Part shown: in pieces, positions 26,031-43,656 of the stretch | How positions within the stretch are numbered: position 1 is the stretch's first letter | How the letters are laid out: every line of letters begins with the position of its first letter | DNA from: Cacajao melanocephalus | Lineage: Eukaryota; Chordata; Mammalia; Primates; Pitheciidae | Length of the DNA: 64,000 nt | Reading direction: 5' to 3' | Assembly (NCBI GenBank): GCA_963573385.1 | Contig: CAUYLG010009122.1 | Location: 1-64,000 of the forward strand | Notes under the pieces: model-generated | What the model was told of the DNA's origin: nothing | The model's input: only the letters and a program-made list of their open reading frames with translations | Databases searched by the model: none | Made by a program: the position numbers and the translations under genes

Positions 26031-26365
26031 TGTCTTAGTCCATTCAGGCTGCCATAACAAAATATAGACTGGGTTGCTTATATACAACAGAAATAAATTT
26101 CTCACAGTTCTGGGGTGTGGGAAGTTCAAGATCAAGGTGCCAGAAGATTCAGTGTCTGGTGAGGGCCTGTTTCCTAGTTCATAGGTGGCACCTTCTCACT
26201 CCATCTTCAAGTGGTGGAAGGGGCAAGGAGTTCCCCTCACCCTCATTTATAAGGGCATTAATCCCTCCCAAAGACCCCAACTCCTAATTCAGTCACCTTG
26301 GGGGTTAGAATTTTAACATATGAATTGGGGCCAGGGGAAGCAACAGAAACATTTTGACCACAGCA
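26031..26365 (-). mobile_element. MLT1-type solo LTR (ERVL-MaLR), antisense
   Basis: Starts TGTCTTAGTCCATTCAGGCT and continues through TTTCTCACAGTTCTGGGGTG, GTGTCTGGTGAGGGCC and TTTATAAGGGCATTAATCCC, the reverse of an MLT1 long terminal repeat. Flanking 5-mers ACTAA (26026-26030) and ACTAG (26366-26370) look like a target duplication with one change. No internal retroviral sequence is next to it. Confidence 0.85.
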
Positions 26366-26370
26366 ACTAG

Positions 26371-27659
<1,289 letters not shown>

Positions 27660-28490
27660 CAAAACTTAAGACTTAAAGACCTAGGATAAGGAAAAAGTTA
27701 CCTCATCTTTTATGCTAAGAGTTTTTCCTCAAGCCTTCCTTTTATATCCCACAATCTGCCTCCCTGTAATCATATACTGGGTCATATTTACTATCTTCAC
27801 AGAAGTCCACCCCAGCTACCATAAAGGGTGAGCCTTTCCCTGTGATCATGAAGGGACAACTCCAGTAGAAAGACAACACAGAGATATACACACACATTCT
27901 TACATTGTCCTTTTCTAGGTTATAGAGAGAACAAACCCAAAACTTCTCTAAGTCTGGGTGGCTCAACCCTCACACGTGAGCAACATCAACGGTACCAGTT
28001 AGGTTGGAGCCTCCTTTCCTGCAAGACCTTGCTGCAAGGCCAGCTTTCCAGTAAGAAGGCTTCTCCCAACCATGTGTGCTGGGAGGGGGCAGGGGTGTCA
28101 GCCCTGGGATGACAGAAGTGGGAAGCTGACTTTCCACATTTTTCTCGAGACCGTTATCACTGCCTTTGCCTTGTGTAGATGATAATTGCCTTTCCATCCA
28201 AGGGCCTGCCGAATCTCCATGTTCTCAGGAGAGATAGTCTTACACACAAGGATAAAGGTTAAAAAAAAAATCTATAAGCATCCAAGCCAGAGTTTTTCTT
28301 TTGACAAAGCAAAACTGATCCATCTCTACTTAGATTTCTTTGAAACACTGAATTCCAAAATGAAATAATATATAAAGTTGATCTGAGTTTTATACTTTCC
28401 AAAGCATATTTTACCTAAGAAGTCAACACAAAGACATTCTCTTATATACAACAGCTGTAAAAAGATTACACTCATGTACCCATCTTTTAA

Positions 28491-28494
<4 letters not shown>
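27660..28494. other. CTTNBP2: Intron, unassigned
   Basis: No exon or named repeat seen; an A9 run occurs at 28261. Confidence 0.4.

Positions 28495-28521
<27 letters not shown>
28495..28521. repeat. (CA)n microsatellite
   Basis: Pure AC/CA repeats, about 13 units, preceded by ACATAC. Confidence 0.95.
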
Positions 28522-29023
28522 ACCACTTTGGAAATAAAACACTGAAGAAAACAAAAATATTTATGGTGACTGTGGGTGCTGACACTCAGTAATTTTTTAT
28601 TCTGCTTCTTTATGTTTACCAAAACTTCCATAATGAAATACATTACTGTTTTAACCACTAAAAAGTTAAATAAACACTGAGAAAGTTCAACATAAAGAGC
28701 ATCTGCAAAGGATAATAAAGAAAAATTAACAGAATTTCTGCAAGGGACAAAATGTACTTGGATCTGTGTTTCTCAGCTAACCTGCTGACCCTCACTGTAG
28801 AAAATAGAGGGAAAAATTGTTTTTTAAATATCAGATCTTGCTAAATACCCTTTGCCCATGTTTCATAGTCAAATGAGAGTACACCAAACTAATCTCTAAA
28901 ATACTGTTTTTAATCTTTCAAAAGTATGAAGACAAAAGAGAATTCCACACTTGTGTACCACTTTTTTTTTTCTCTTCTCAACTTAGCATCTTCACCCTAG
29001 GTCTCTTCTTGGTTTGTTAATAG
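28522..29023. other. CTTNBP2: Intron before E5
   Basis: AT-rich; a T9 run and CTTCTC-type pyrimidines precede the acceptor region. Nothing else recognised. Confidence 0.4.
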
Positions 29024-29110
29024 GTTGAGCAATATCATAATGTCATTTTCCACGGCCCAGAAGGAAGCTTGCAAGACTACATAGTACATCAGCTTGCACT
29101 CTGCCTGAAG
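29024..29110 (+). CDS. CTTNBP2: CTTNBP2 exon E5: degenerate Walker A position
   Basis: 87-bp phase 0-0 exon, acceptor GTTAATAG (29023), donor GTATTG (29111, weak). It encodes [18 protein letters not shown] then [11 protein letters not shown], residues 191-219. Strand [10 protein letters not shown] followed by a helix is the layout of a P-loop, but the GKT/GKS triplet is replaced by Leu-Gln-Asp at 29069-29077, so no Walker A lysine is present. From family knowledge, this corresponds to the GPSGTGKT loop of NAV proteins. I infer that nucleotide hydrolysis is unlikely. Confidence 0.92.
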
Positions 29111-29192
29111 GTATTGATTACTTATATACCATCTCCTTTTCTTTGAAAATTGGCAAGTATATAGAACTAATCACCTTGTTTTCTTATCACAG

Positions 29193-29292
29193 CACAGACA
29201 AATGGCTGCGGGATTCTCCTGTGAAATAGTGAGAGCTGAGGTAGATGCTGGTTTTTCCAAGCAACAGCTGCTAGACCTGTTCATCAGTAGCG
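29193..29292 (+). CDS. CTTNBP2: CTTNBP2 exon E6
   Basis: 100-bp exon separated from E5 by an 82-bp intron, the shortest in the window. Acceptor TTATCACAG (29192), donor GTAAGG (29293). It encodes [17 protein letters not shown] then [16 protein letters not shown], residues 220-252, and leaves one base. The content fits the beta-strand and helix between the P-loop and the Walker B strand of an AAA+ fold (NAV proteins have a serine/glutamine-rich equivalent there). The following intron is about 9.5 kb. Confidence 0.92.
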
Positions 29293-29740
29293 GTAAGGAC
29301 ATTTTAGCAAATTGGCTGTGATAACCTAAAGGCATGCTCTTCAATGGTGCCATTAAAAGGAAATATACTGTGTCGCTTGGGAATACACTTAAGATAACTT
29401 TAATTATTCAGCAGCTATGGGATAAACACTTGCAAAAATTATCTTCATGTGTATATTATTGCATTTGTTGAGCATCCTGCATTTTCTTCTTTTTGTTATC
29501 TTTTGTTGTGAATCATTAATTGTTGCTAGCATACTGTGTTACTGGCACTAGTGGTATACCAAGGGAGGATGTGGTAGGAGCAGTTCACCCTGGCTGAATT
29601 AGGTATTGAATCTTTGATGCTGTTTACAATTGCTGGAGCATGGTGGTGATAAACAGCAGACCGATTTTTTTAGTAAATTTTATGACTCATAAAGTCTCTG
29701 CAACCAATACATCCCTTAGTGCTGCACCTGGGGTCAACAG
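29293..29740. other. CTTNBP2: Intron after E6, 5' end
   Basis: Nothing recognised. Confidence 0.4.
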
Positions 29741-29800
29741 CCTGCCTGCCTTGGGCCTCCTAAAGTGCTGGGATCACAGACGTAAGCCACCGTGCCTAGC
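29741..29800 (-). mobile_element. Alu 5' fragment, antisense
   Basis: CTTGGGCCTCCTAAAGTGCT to CGTGCCTAGC matches only the first about 60 bases of Alu, reversed. It abuts an L1. Confidence 0.8.
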
Positions 29801-30365
29801 TAGCACTTTCTAAGTCAACAGATGAATAGGTAAAGAAAATGTGATACATATACATAATGGAGTACGATTCGGCCATAGTAAAGAATGAATCCTGTTATTT
29901 ACAACACGGATGGAACTGGAGATCATTATGTTAAATGAAATAAGCCAGGCACAGAAAGACAAACATCACAGGGTCTCAATTGTTTGAGGGATCTAAAAAT
30001 CAAAACAATTGAAGTCATGGAGATAGAAAGCAGAAGGGTTGTTACCAGAGGAAGGGAAGGGGTAATGGGGTGTTGGGGGGCACATGGGGAATTAATAGAT
30101 ACTGAAAAAATAGAATGAATGAGACCTACTGTTTGATAGCACAACAGGGTGACTAGAGTCAGTAATAACTTAATTGCACATTGTTAAATAACTAGAAGAA
30201 TGTAATTGGATCGTTTGTAACACAAAAGGTAAATGCTTGAGGGGATGGATACCCCATTCTCCATGATGTGATTATTTCACATTGTATGCCTGTATCAAAA
30301 CACCTCATATACACATAAATATACACACCTACTATGTAGCCACAATTTTTATTTTAATTTTTTAA
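29801..30365 (+). mobile_element. L1 3' end, sense
   Basis: GATACATATACATAATGGAG, ACGGATGGAACTGGAGATCA, AATAAGCCAGGCACAGAAAG, GTTACCAGAGGAAGGGAAGG and TGTATGCCTGTATCAAAACA are L1 ORF2/3' UTR landmarks in order. Confidence 0.88.
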
Positions 30366-30554
30366 AAAAGTAATGAAATTCAGAGGCAGGTTTAAGGAAG
30401 CACAGAGAATTTCACTGAGAATACCACAAACCTAGAAGCACATCTTGGGGGCAGAAAAATTCCAGTAGAATCTGAATATCACTGTACTACACAGGCCAGC
30501 CTTGGGCTAGAAACTAGTGAAAGTTAGCTACACAGAAAGCTGTTTTTTCTGATA

Positions 30555-30785
30555 ATGTTACTAATTGTAGCTAACACTTTTTAAGCTCTTACTCTGGTAG
30601 GCCCTGTTCCGAACACTGCATTTATTAACTCACCACTTTCTGAGGCAGGTGCAATCCCATCCCTGACTTATAAGCCTGAAAACACTTGAGATAAAAGATT
30701 AAGTGTCCCACCCAGAGGTCCCACAGGAGGAACACAGAACAGAACTCCAGCCCCAGCAGTCCGGCTCCTAAGCCTGACCTTACTC
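30555..30785 (-). mobile_element. MIR SINE, antisense
   Basis: TAAGCTCTTACTCTGGTAGG, GCATTTATTAACTCACCA, GTCCCACCCAGAGGTCCCAC and AGCCTGACCT near the head, in antisense-MIR order. Confidence 0.7.
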
Positions 30786-32540
30786 ACTACGGGCCTTAAA
30801 AACGCCCCAGTGCCAAAATATCCTTTTTCCCCCATTAGTTATCCAACAGAAGTTCCCCACATTTTTTCAGCTTTCAGTTTTGCTTCTTCTCAATGTAAGA
30901 AGCTAAAGTATTTTGTGCTCACCCTATGAGGGTAGATAGCAGTGACAGACTGAAGTCTACTCCAAGCTTAGAGAGCTAAGACTGGAATGAGGTCATGAAG
31001 GATGCAAAGGTGACCAACTCAGCATTTCTAGATCTATGGTGGGCATCTCCTTAGAAAGAGCTCCTCTTCCTCCTTTCCCAGTTTGGAGAGTAGCCCATGT
31101 CTCTTGGCTCCCACACTGGAAACTCAGATCTCATTGGCAGGCTTGAAAACCTCAATGCCCCCAAGTAACAACAAGCCACGGGAAGAGGTGAAGCAGGCTG
31201 GGCGGGGCTGCAGGTAGAGGGGAGGGAGAGGGGACGCATGCCCCAATCCCCAAGAGGGGCAGTAGCTCTCAGAGCCAGCTGTTTGTTGCTGACAGAACTG
31301 TAGGTCCAGTGTCATCAGGTCTTGTGACTTTTAGGAAGAAGCCAGAAATCTAGGTTTTTATGTAAAAACTTTGGAGTTTTGTTCCTTCAGTATTACTAAC
31401 TATTCTAATTTTTTAAAGCACTATGAGAACCACATAGAACCCCAGGTTCTCTCATTTGCAGACCCTCACCCTTGTCACACGGTTAGTCTCAATCTGCTTT
31501 TAAAAATCCATTTCCATCGGCACCATCTTACTTTAATGCTCCCCTTTCCTGGAACTCCTCATTTTTATGTCAGTGGTTTTTCTGTCTATTTCTCCTCCCT
31601 GAGCATTCTTCACAGGCCAGCAGACCTCGGGTTAAAATCCCTGTGATATCTGCCCCTCCCATCCTGCATCTCTCCATTGCCCAGTGAACTAGGTCGATGC
31701 ATTCAAGGCCTTCTATTCCAGGGCCTTATCCACCTGATTTGCCCATCTCACCCTTTTAAAATAGATATCCATGCTCCAGCAGATTATGACATTTCCTCCC
31801 TATGTATCCTTTGCTTTCCACTCTCCATGTCTTTGCTCATGCTGCAGCTTCCACTAGAATTAAGGAGTAAACACGTAAACGCCTCTCATCCCACATACAC
31901 CATGGCTACCACATGGCAGGTATGATGCCGAGTAGTCTGTTATACACTGGTGATTAAAGTAGACACAGTCTCTGTCCTTCTGGAAACTGTCAAAATACTT
32001 GAAGGACACCTCAGATGAAGCTTCTGTGATTCCCTCCTCCTGGTAAACAGCAGGGGACTTTGTTTATACTTCTGGGCATCACCCAACTGTATGTCAAGGC
32101 AATGAGGGTATTATTTGGGGTTTTGCCTCGTCCCACACACGTGTTATATGATGAGCTCCGTGAAGGCTAGCATTTTAACTTACTCTTCTCTTAGCCTTGT
32201 AGATAGATTGTCAATAATTATTTGTTGAATGAATTGGTGAATTTTCTGGTACAAGAAATAGCCTAGGCAAAGAAAAAGGGAATTCTTGGCCCAATTCAGG
32301 TGTCAGCAAGTAGAAGAACTTGCTTAGAGTTGAGGTAGAAAGAAGTAAGATTAGAGACACAGGAGTTGGTAAGAGAGTCATGGATGACCTGGCACAAAGA
32401 TAGAATAATTTGGATTTTAAAAAATGAAGTGTTGAAACAATAGACTAAGGACAAAAAAAAACTTCACTGTAGGTTCAAGAAGGAAGAGTAGGAAATTGCA
32501 TGTCGTCTCCAAATGCAGAATAAAAATCCTTCTATAGCCT
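30786..32540. other. CTTNBP2: Intron E6-E7; weak L2-like stretches
   Basis: 31440-31660 and 31770-32240 have L2-like words (GCTTTCCACTCTCCATGTC, and an AATTATTTGTTGAATGAATT tail at about 32214-32233), but too scattered for a firm call. 31180-31260 is G-rich (GGGGAGGGAGAGGGGAC). Confidence 0.35.
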
Positions 32541-32690
32541 TCATATCACATGAATGTGATTTGGTAAGGAGGTTGTGAGTGCATATTATAAATGGATTAA
32601 ATATTCCTCAGTGCAAGGTATGGAATTAGGTTAGTAAGACAGATAATTTTAAAATTACAAGTGATCATAAGCAGTAAAGCAGAAAAAACA
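32541..32690 (+). repeat. Diverged duplication, copy 1
   Basis: Shares TTTGGTAAGGAGG, a GCATATTA block, CTCAGTG, AAGGTATG, AAGACAGATA and AAAATTACAAGTGA in the same order with 34341-34492. Either a local duplication or two copies of an unnamed interspersed repeat. Confidence 0.7.
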
Positions 32691-32704
32691 TTCATACAGA
32701 ATGA

Positions 32705-33055
<351 letters not shown>

Positions 33056-34340
33056 TCTTTACTCTTTAATAATAAAACAATGATAGAAATACAAGGTTCA
33101 TCTGCTAAGACCTTGACTGCGGTTCCCCAAGTTAGCAAGGTGAGCATTATAACTTCCTGTCTGCCTCATTCCCCATGTCTAGGCAGTCCCTAAACTCTGT
33201 GGAATCTGCTTCCTCTATCTCATCTCCTCCTCTTGCTCTCAATTCCCCCTATCACCTATCATTTCTTGTTCAGGGAATTCTGGAGGCCTCATCATTAACC
33301 CTTCATATTTCCTCTGGTCTTACTCCCTCCAGGGGCCCTCCACAAGGCATTCTGGGGCTCACTGGAGGATACAAAACCATTCAGACTGTTCCCTGATGTT
33401 ACATTCCCAAGGCTCCAGAATGAAAGCTAAAACTCTCAGAATCTACATCAGGAACATTGTGGGCTGGCCTCTCATCCTTCCCCTGCCATGGTTCACCCTC
33501 ATCTCCTAAAACCCACTCTACTTCCACCACTGTCTTCTCAGTATGACCCATGCTGTGGGCTGGAGGCTGATAAAGACAGAGCAGAGAACCAGAATCAGTG
33601 AGGGCACCAGAGATTTCAGAGCAGTGCAGGGGAACTCCCACGAGCCAGAGAGAAGGATCCATCGACGGGCATGGTGTCAGCACTTTCACTGTGCAGAAAG
33701 CATGCAGCAGGGAATGATCCTTCAGTCAAGAGGCGATGGATGAGGCCACAGGGTAGAGAAGGCAGAGATCTGGATGGAAGAAAGCGGTTTTCTAGGCTGT
33801 TCCAATCAAGCATTTAGGATAATGAGTATATGGGGATTATCTACCAGCTACTCTCTTTTTTACAAAGAAATTAAAATCAAATGATAAGTACCAAAACTGA
33901 AGAGTACATTGATTCCTGAGGTATTCTACATGTACTCCTGATGGTTCACCTTATTTTCTCTAAAGAGAGAGCCTTAACCTACATGGATGGAACTGGGGTC
34001 AGAATGCTGAGCTTCTGTCTTTCACTGAGCACAGCACATATTGCCTTATTTGTTCCTTTCTACGACACTGTAGAAGAAAGCCAGTGAACACCCACAGAGA
34101 AAGCGTTAAAGAAGTGTGTGAGCAAAAAGGACAGAAATGAAGAGTAGCAATAGTATTTTAAATAATTAGCTTTAAGAATCTGAAACTTTATAAATAGAGA
34201 TTAAAATGGTGCCAATGAAGAAAAGAACAGAAGACTTAAGACCACTTCAGAGAAAATGACACAGCAGTTATTCTAGCATAAATTACTTTGTGTTTATTTT
34301 TAAATGACATTTCCTTCTCATATTCCCTTTCTTGAGAGAG
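33056..34340. other. CTTNBP2: Intron; probable L2 remnant 33150-33540
   Basis: 33150-33540 reads CCTCTATCTCATCTCCTCC then a series of pyrimidine-rich L2-like words and CTAAAACCCACTC; low confidence. 33540-34340 has nothing that I can name. Confidence 0.35.
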
Positions 34341-34492
34341 TCACGTCATATGACTCTGTTATTTGGTAAGGAGGCTGTGAATGCATATTAGAATCAGGTC
34401 AAATTTCTCCTCAGTGTAAGGTATGAAGTTGGGTTAGCAAGACAGATACTTTTTAAAATTACAAGTGACTGTAAACAGTAAAACAGAAATTG
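34341..34492 (+). repeat. Diverged duplication, copy 2
   Basis: Second copy of the 32541-32690 segment, 1.8 kb downstream in the same orientation, roughly 80% similar by eye with small indels. Confidence 0.7.
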
Positions 34493-36224
34493 AAACACTA
34501 GATGGGTATTTTAATACTTTGAATTTTTAAGGGAACTTGCCTTTGTAAAAGTAATGAGGATGGAATTAATGTAATAACAATAGGAGACAATGACAATTGG
34601 AGTCTCCAGAAATCAGTTTACGTCCTTGGACCCTGCATTCCAGGAGGCTAGTTAAAGGCTTGCCCTGTGCTTCCCGGAAGCTTGGACTCTCAGAGCATCG
34701 TTCCTGCAGAGCCGTGGTTTACAAACAAATGGAAAAGAGGGGCTGTTTTCTATCTTCAAAGGGGAGATTATAGACTTGGAGTCACCTAAGACACAAAGCA
34801 GTTTGGGTTTAGCTATAAATGCAATATGTTAATTATATTTAAACTGATAAGTTTTGCTGCAGAATTTACTCTCTGGGACTTTCAATATAAAGATGTTCAA
34901 AACTGGGATGTAGTCCTGAGCCTCACAGAGAGTGTCAGTTAAAATTACCAACCTGCAGGAGAGGAGCAGTGCTGATGGAACCTATAAAGTTGGAAGAAAA
35001 ACGTCAAAAACAGCAGACTGGTTTCAGAAATAGCGTTTTGAAGTAGCACAAAGCAAAGCGAATGCAAATGGCTGACTTTCTGGCCACAGGTAAAAAGGAA
35101 CCTGCAGCTGTAACATGGGGTGCATGGCCTTCTTTCACCTCTCCACAAGCCTTGATCAGAGACTGGTTAATCCTTGAAACTAATGAGTTTCAGCTTCTGT
35201 GGCTGGTTAACATTTTAGACCTGAAACTATGAAGAACAACCAGAAGTAGACACATACTATTCTCAACTAAAATAAAATTTACCTTTGTTCCACCTTGACT
35301 AAGGATGTTGAACGTAAGTGGTCAGAAGGAAAAGTAGATACTAATGAAAAACTGAGGCAATGAGGCACGCAGATAAAGACAAAGCTTTTCCCCAAAGAAA
35401 CTGATGCTGTTTGACCCTTGATTGCTACCTCACGGGAGGCCAAGATAAAGACGAAGTGGAAACATAACCCAGTAGTTATGAATAGCAACACTTCCCCCTT
35501 TTTGTCTGGGGCACAAACTCCATTTCTTTCCTCCTCAGTCCATTGAATGTGAGATGAATTCGGTCATTAGCAATATAGTCCTTGCTTGTGGGCCCAGGAG
35601 AATGAGCATACTGCCTCTTTCCCAGAGACCCCAGCATGCCTGAAAACTCATTTATTTTATCTCCAGCCTGGATCCTTCCTCAGTGCCCTCACCCTCATGC
35701 CCTACCACCTGCTGGACATCAGAGAAGCAATGCTTCACTCATCAAACACGTCAAGCCTGAAACATAACCCATCAGCACCGTCCCCTCCTCGAGTACATGC
35801 TTGGTCATCTGCTCTCTGCCTCCATTAACTGCACAACCTCTTCTCTGGTGGAAACTTAAGAGTTGTTTCCAGTATTTTCTCTCTGCCCCTCTCTCAATAA
35901 GTCAACCGCTGAGATTTACTGATTCAGTCTCAAACTGCCTTTTCAGTCTGTGCCTTGGTCCTGAATGAGGCTCCCATCGTATCTTTCCTTATTAACCACA
36001 GCATTAAGGGTCTAGGAGGTGTGTTCTATTTCTTTCCTCCTCAGCCAATTCTCTGCACCAGCGAGGATCTCAGAGCAGGAGTTAAATCCTGTTTATCTCC
36101 CTAAAGACTTCCACTGATTCCCACAACTGGTAGCTCCCTTCCAACAAGACATTCTGGGTCTTCTACTTTTCATTTTTGGCTTGGTCCCGAGGCTTCATAT
36201 CCAGCAAGTCTCACCCCTGATTGC
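34493..36224. other. CTTNBP2: Intron; possible L2 remnant 35640-36180
   Basis: 35640-36180 has the pyrimidine-rich style and some words of L2 (CCTCAGCCAATTCTCTGCAC, ACTTCCACTGATTCCCACAA). The remainder is unassigned. Confidence 0.35.
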
Positions 36225-36345
36225 ACATTCCAGTCACTAGGGCACTTTTATGAAATGCCAATGCCCCAGGCCCAGCATGGAGCAATGAAATCAGAATCGC
36301 TGAGAATCACTGTGGATGGATCCAGTGTTCATGCAGCCCAGGATG
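36225..36345. mobile_element. MER5-type hAT fragment
   Basis: TGCACATTCCAGTCACTAGG, AATGCCAATGCCCCAGGCCC and TGAAATCAGAATCGCTGAG are MER5/Charlie words in order. Orientation is not certain because the element is nearly palindromic. Confidence 0.6.
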
Positions 36346-38014
<1,669 letters not shown>

Positions 38015-38164
38015 TGAACATTTTATATATGCATAATTTAAAGGTAATTTAAGGGCTTTTAACCTTTTGTATTGTGAAATAGATGTGCTAAAATACATAC
38101 TACTTATGTTTATAGGTTAATGAACAATTTTAAATAACCATTTAACCACTGACTAGGCCAAGAA

Positions 38165-38720
38165 ATAGAATATTCTCAGCTCCCAGAATGTGACTGTGTG
38201 GTCTATACCAGTTATCACAAACCCTTCCCTTTGGAAATAAGCACTACTCTTATCTTTCATGATAATCATGTCTTAGCTTTTCTTTATAGTTTTACTCCCT
38301 GTGTATGAATCCCTAAATTATAGATTTAGTGTTACTTGTTTTCAGTTTTACGTGATGAAATCACATTTATATATTCTTTTCTGATTTGCTTCTTGATATC
38401 TTGTTTGTGAGTCTTCCATGTTGTAAAAGTTGTCATTTGTTCACTTTCTATTTGCTGTATGAACATACTCTTATTTATGTATTTATTCATTCTATTGTTG
38501 ATGGACATTGGGTTGATTCCATTTGAGACCTGTTACAGAACAAGACATGTTGCATCATTGTGAGTGTTTTCAAATATATCAAATAATTCCAAACAGTTTT
38601 CCAGAGTTGTTCACTCCCTCAGCAATTTAAGAACTTCCCATTATACCACATCTTTGCCAGTGCTTTATAAATGCAGACTTTTTGATTTTTGCCAATTTGG
38701 ATAAATTTTTGTCAAAAGCT
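38165..38720 (-). mobile_element. Old L1 (L1M-type), antisense
   Basis: ATTCATTCTATTGTTGATGG, CATTGGGTTGATTCCATTTG, CAAACAGTTTTCCAGAGTTG and CACATCTTTGCCAGTGCTTT are reversed L1 landmarks. It reaches within about 30-50 bp of exon E7. Confidence 0.7.
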
Positions 38721-38750
38721 TGAATCAGTGAATTTCCTTTTTTATTACAG

Positions 38751-38903
38751 CTTGTCTGATCCCAGTGAAACAATCTCCTGTTAAGAAGAAAATCATCATC
38801 ATTTTAGAGAATTTGGAAAAATCTTCATTGTCTGAGTTATTGAGGGACTTTTTGGCACCTCTTGAAAATCGCAGCACTGAAAGCCCCTGCACTTTTCAAA
38901 AAG
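38751..38903 (+). CDS. CTTNBP2: CTTNBP2 exon E7: Walker B-like strand
   Basis: 153-bp phase 1-1 exon between TTTATTACAG (38750) and donor GTAACG (38904). It begins by completing an Ala codon, then [13 protein letters not shown] and the hydrophobic strand IIIILEN at 38792-38812, followed by [20 protein letters not shown]. The strand and helix occupy the Walker B place of the NAV AAA+ module (hydrophobic four, Asp-Asn, Leu). Here the acidic residue is Glu and the next is Asn. A stretch of three lysines precedes the strand. Old L1 sequence in the intron comes within a few tens of bases of the acceptor. Confidence 0.93.
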
Positions 38904-39069
38904 GTAACGCTAATAGAGGGAGCATGCTGCGAAGCAAGCTTCCAAAATATTCTGATCTTTCTGTTTCCCAGAGTACCAGTTATCCTTATATTCTTTTAGT
39001 TATTTGAATTTGAATTTGTCCCATAATATAACTCACTGAGGATGGGCCATTGCTTTTGGTGTGTTTCAG

Positions 39070-39257
39070 GAAATGGAATGTCTGAGTGTTACTACTTTCA
39101 TGAGAACTGCTTTCTGATGGGAACCATCGCCAAGGCCTGTCTCCAGGGCTCTGACTTGCTGGTGCAGCAGCATTTCCGCTGGGTGCAGCTGCGGTGGGAT
39201 GGGGAGCCCATGCAAGGACTGCTGCAGAGGTTCTTACGAAGGAAAGTTGTGAATAAG
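39070..39257 (+). CDS. CTTNBP2: CTTNBP2 exon E8: sensor region and RRK motif
   Basis: 188-bp exon between GTGTTTCAG (39069) and donor GTAACA (39258), ending on a codon boundary. It encodes [20 protein letters not shown], then [20 protein letters not shown], then RWDGEPMQG and [13 protein letters not shown], residues 305-366. FLMGTIA (from 39111) sits where NAV proteins carry the sensor-1 strand with its Asn; the Asn is absent. FLRRKVV (39231-39251) matches the YLRRKL-type segment of NAV proteins. The exon is 166 bp downstream of E7. Confidence 0.94.
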
Positions 39258-39432
39258 GTAACAAACAGCAACTGCAGCCTATTGCCAGGAGAGCAAGGGT
39301 TTTAGTTGTCAGGAGAGTTGGGCTTGAGTTCCACCACTTACTAACTATGCAGCCTTGGCCAAGTAAAATATTTTGATATTCAAGGGCTAAATAACATAAT
39401 GAATGTGAAACCCATAACAATTTTTGCACTAC

Positions 39433-42067
<2,635 letters not shown>

Positions 42068-43630
42068 AGACTCTTCTTTCTTAGAAAATACAAAGTTAGT
42101 TTCTATGCCTGACTTTTAATCAAGGGATATTTCTCCTAATAGTAAATAAATATTTATTTTTGTGTGAACCCTCCATACCACCAAAAAAGGGATTTGGTTT
42201 TTATAAAATATAATTCTAAAAAGAATTGCTTCCTTTAGGTCATGTGTGTTATGTGGTATTATTTAAAATGGGCACATTTTAAATGTTGGAAAAAATGTCT
42301 TTATGCTGAAAGAGCTCTGTACATTTTGGTGACATTAGCATTTTAGCTGAGACCTTACTTTTAGAAAAGTAAAATTGTTTTTCATTACCATGAATACCAG
42401 GTGAACATACTAAAATTCAGGTATAGCATCTTATCACTTACCCAGAATATGAAATATTTAATGTCATTCTTATTAAGTCAAAAAACTTTTTTGAACATTT
42501 ATTTGTAAGACCTGGTGAGGTACTACATATACATGCATGTAAATAATGTTCCTTCCAGAATTCATGTTTAAAAATTCATCCAAGTTTCTCCTTTCTCTAC
42601 ATACCCCTTTATTTTGTGTTAGTTTCATGTAATCAGCTACAGATCTGTATAACACAGTGCATCTGACACTGCACACAAAACAAACTCAACACGTCCTGTC
42701 CCCGGACCTAACTCTGGGCTTCCCCCTAGTCCCCGACTTCCTTTTTTGTTATCAGTCATCCAGACTTAGAACTACTCAGCCTGTTCTTGTCATTGGTCAA
42801 TCACAGCATTTTATAAGTCCTCACTTTGTGGCACACTAAGGAAGATGCAGTACTGAGATTGAAAGGATGTCTAGCCATGGAAACTGATCATCAAAACACA
42901 GTGTGATACATGCATCAGAACAGTGTTAGCTGGTTATTCTGTAAATATTTGCCCCTGGCCTGGGGACCATGGGACGAGATGGGGGTCCTTCCCCACCCTC
43001 AGAGAGCTAGTGTTCTCATGGAAACACAGGCCTCAGAAAAGAAACTATCTTTGTGGGAATTGGGACTTAGAGGACAGTTTTTATTCAGGAGATATTATTC
43101 AAGTGCTATTTAAAAAACTGTATTCAGTGTATTAGAGTTGTACATCCAAATACCCGGCTTTCCCTCAAACTTTTATCTTTCCATGTATAAATCGAGCAAA
43201 ATTTAACAATCATCTTTGAAGAGACTCATAACTTAATTGCGTTTCTTTACATAGATTGGTCTTTAAAACTTTAATATATTTTATTTCTCTTTTTAAGAAC
43301 TTCTGCTGTCTGACAAATCTTCCCAAGTACATAATTCATACAAAACCAGAAAATTAAATTTATAAATCTAGTGGCTCAAATGTTCTCTTAATTCTTGTAC
43401 CATTTACATACACTTAATAAAATTCTCTTACCCCGTCTTTCTTAAGATCACAACCCTAAATCAATAACTCAGTTACCATTTTAAACTAGACATGAAGTTT
43501 TTCTAATATATGAAATTCCTGTAAACATTTCAAGTATTTAAAAAGATCCAATATATGATTCTCTCATCCTAACCCAAAAACTAATGTTTGATTATATTTA
43601 ATTCTGAATATTAATGAAGATAAAAATATA
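42068..43630. other. CTTNBP2: Intron, unassigned
   Basis: AT-rich; no gene or named repeat seen. Confidence 0.4.
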
Positions 43631-43656
43631 CCCCATACCCCCATACCCCACCCCCC
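43631..43656 (-). other. G-quadruplex motif on minus strand
   Basis: Four C-runs on the + strand (4, 5, 4 and 6 long) with spacers of ATA, ATA and A. The minus strand therefore has four G-runs of at least four with short loops, a strong canonical motif. Confidence 0.75.

Noticed and set aside
26031..26365. Possible provirus next to the MLT1 LTR
   Set aside because: No gag- or pol-like frame and no second LTR nearby; the two 5-mers around it indicate a solo LTR.
38986..39429. 147-codon minus-strand frame
   Set aside because: Antisense shadow of coding exon E8 and its flanks.
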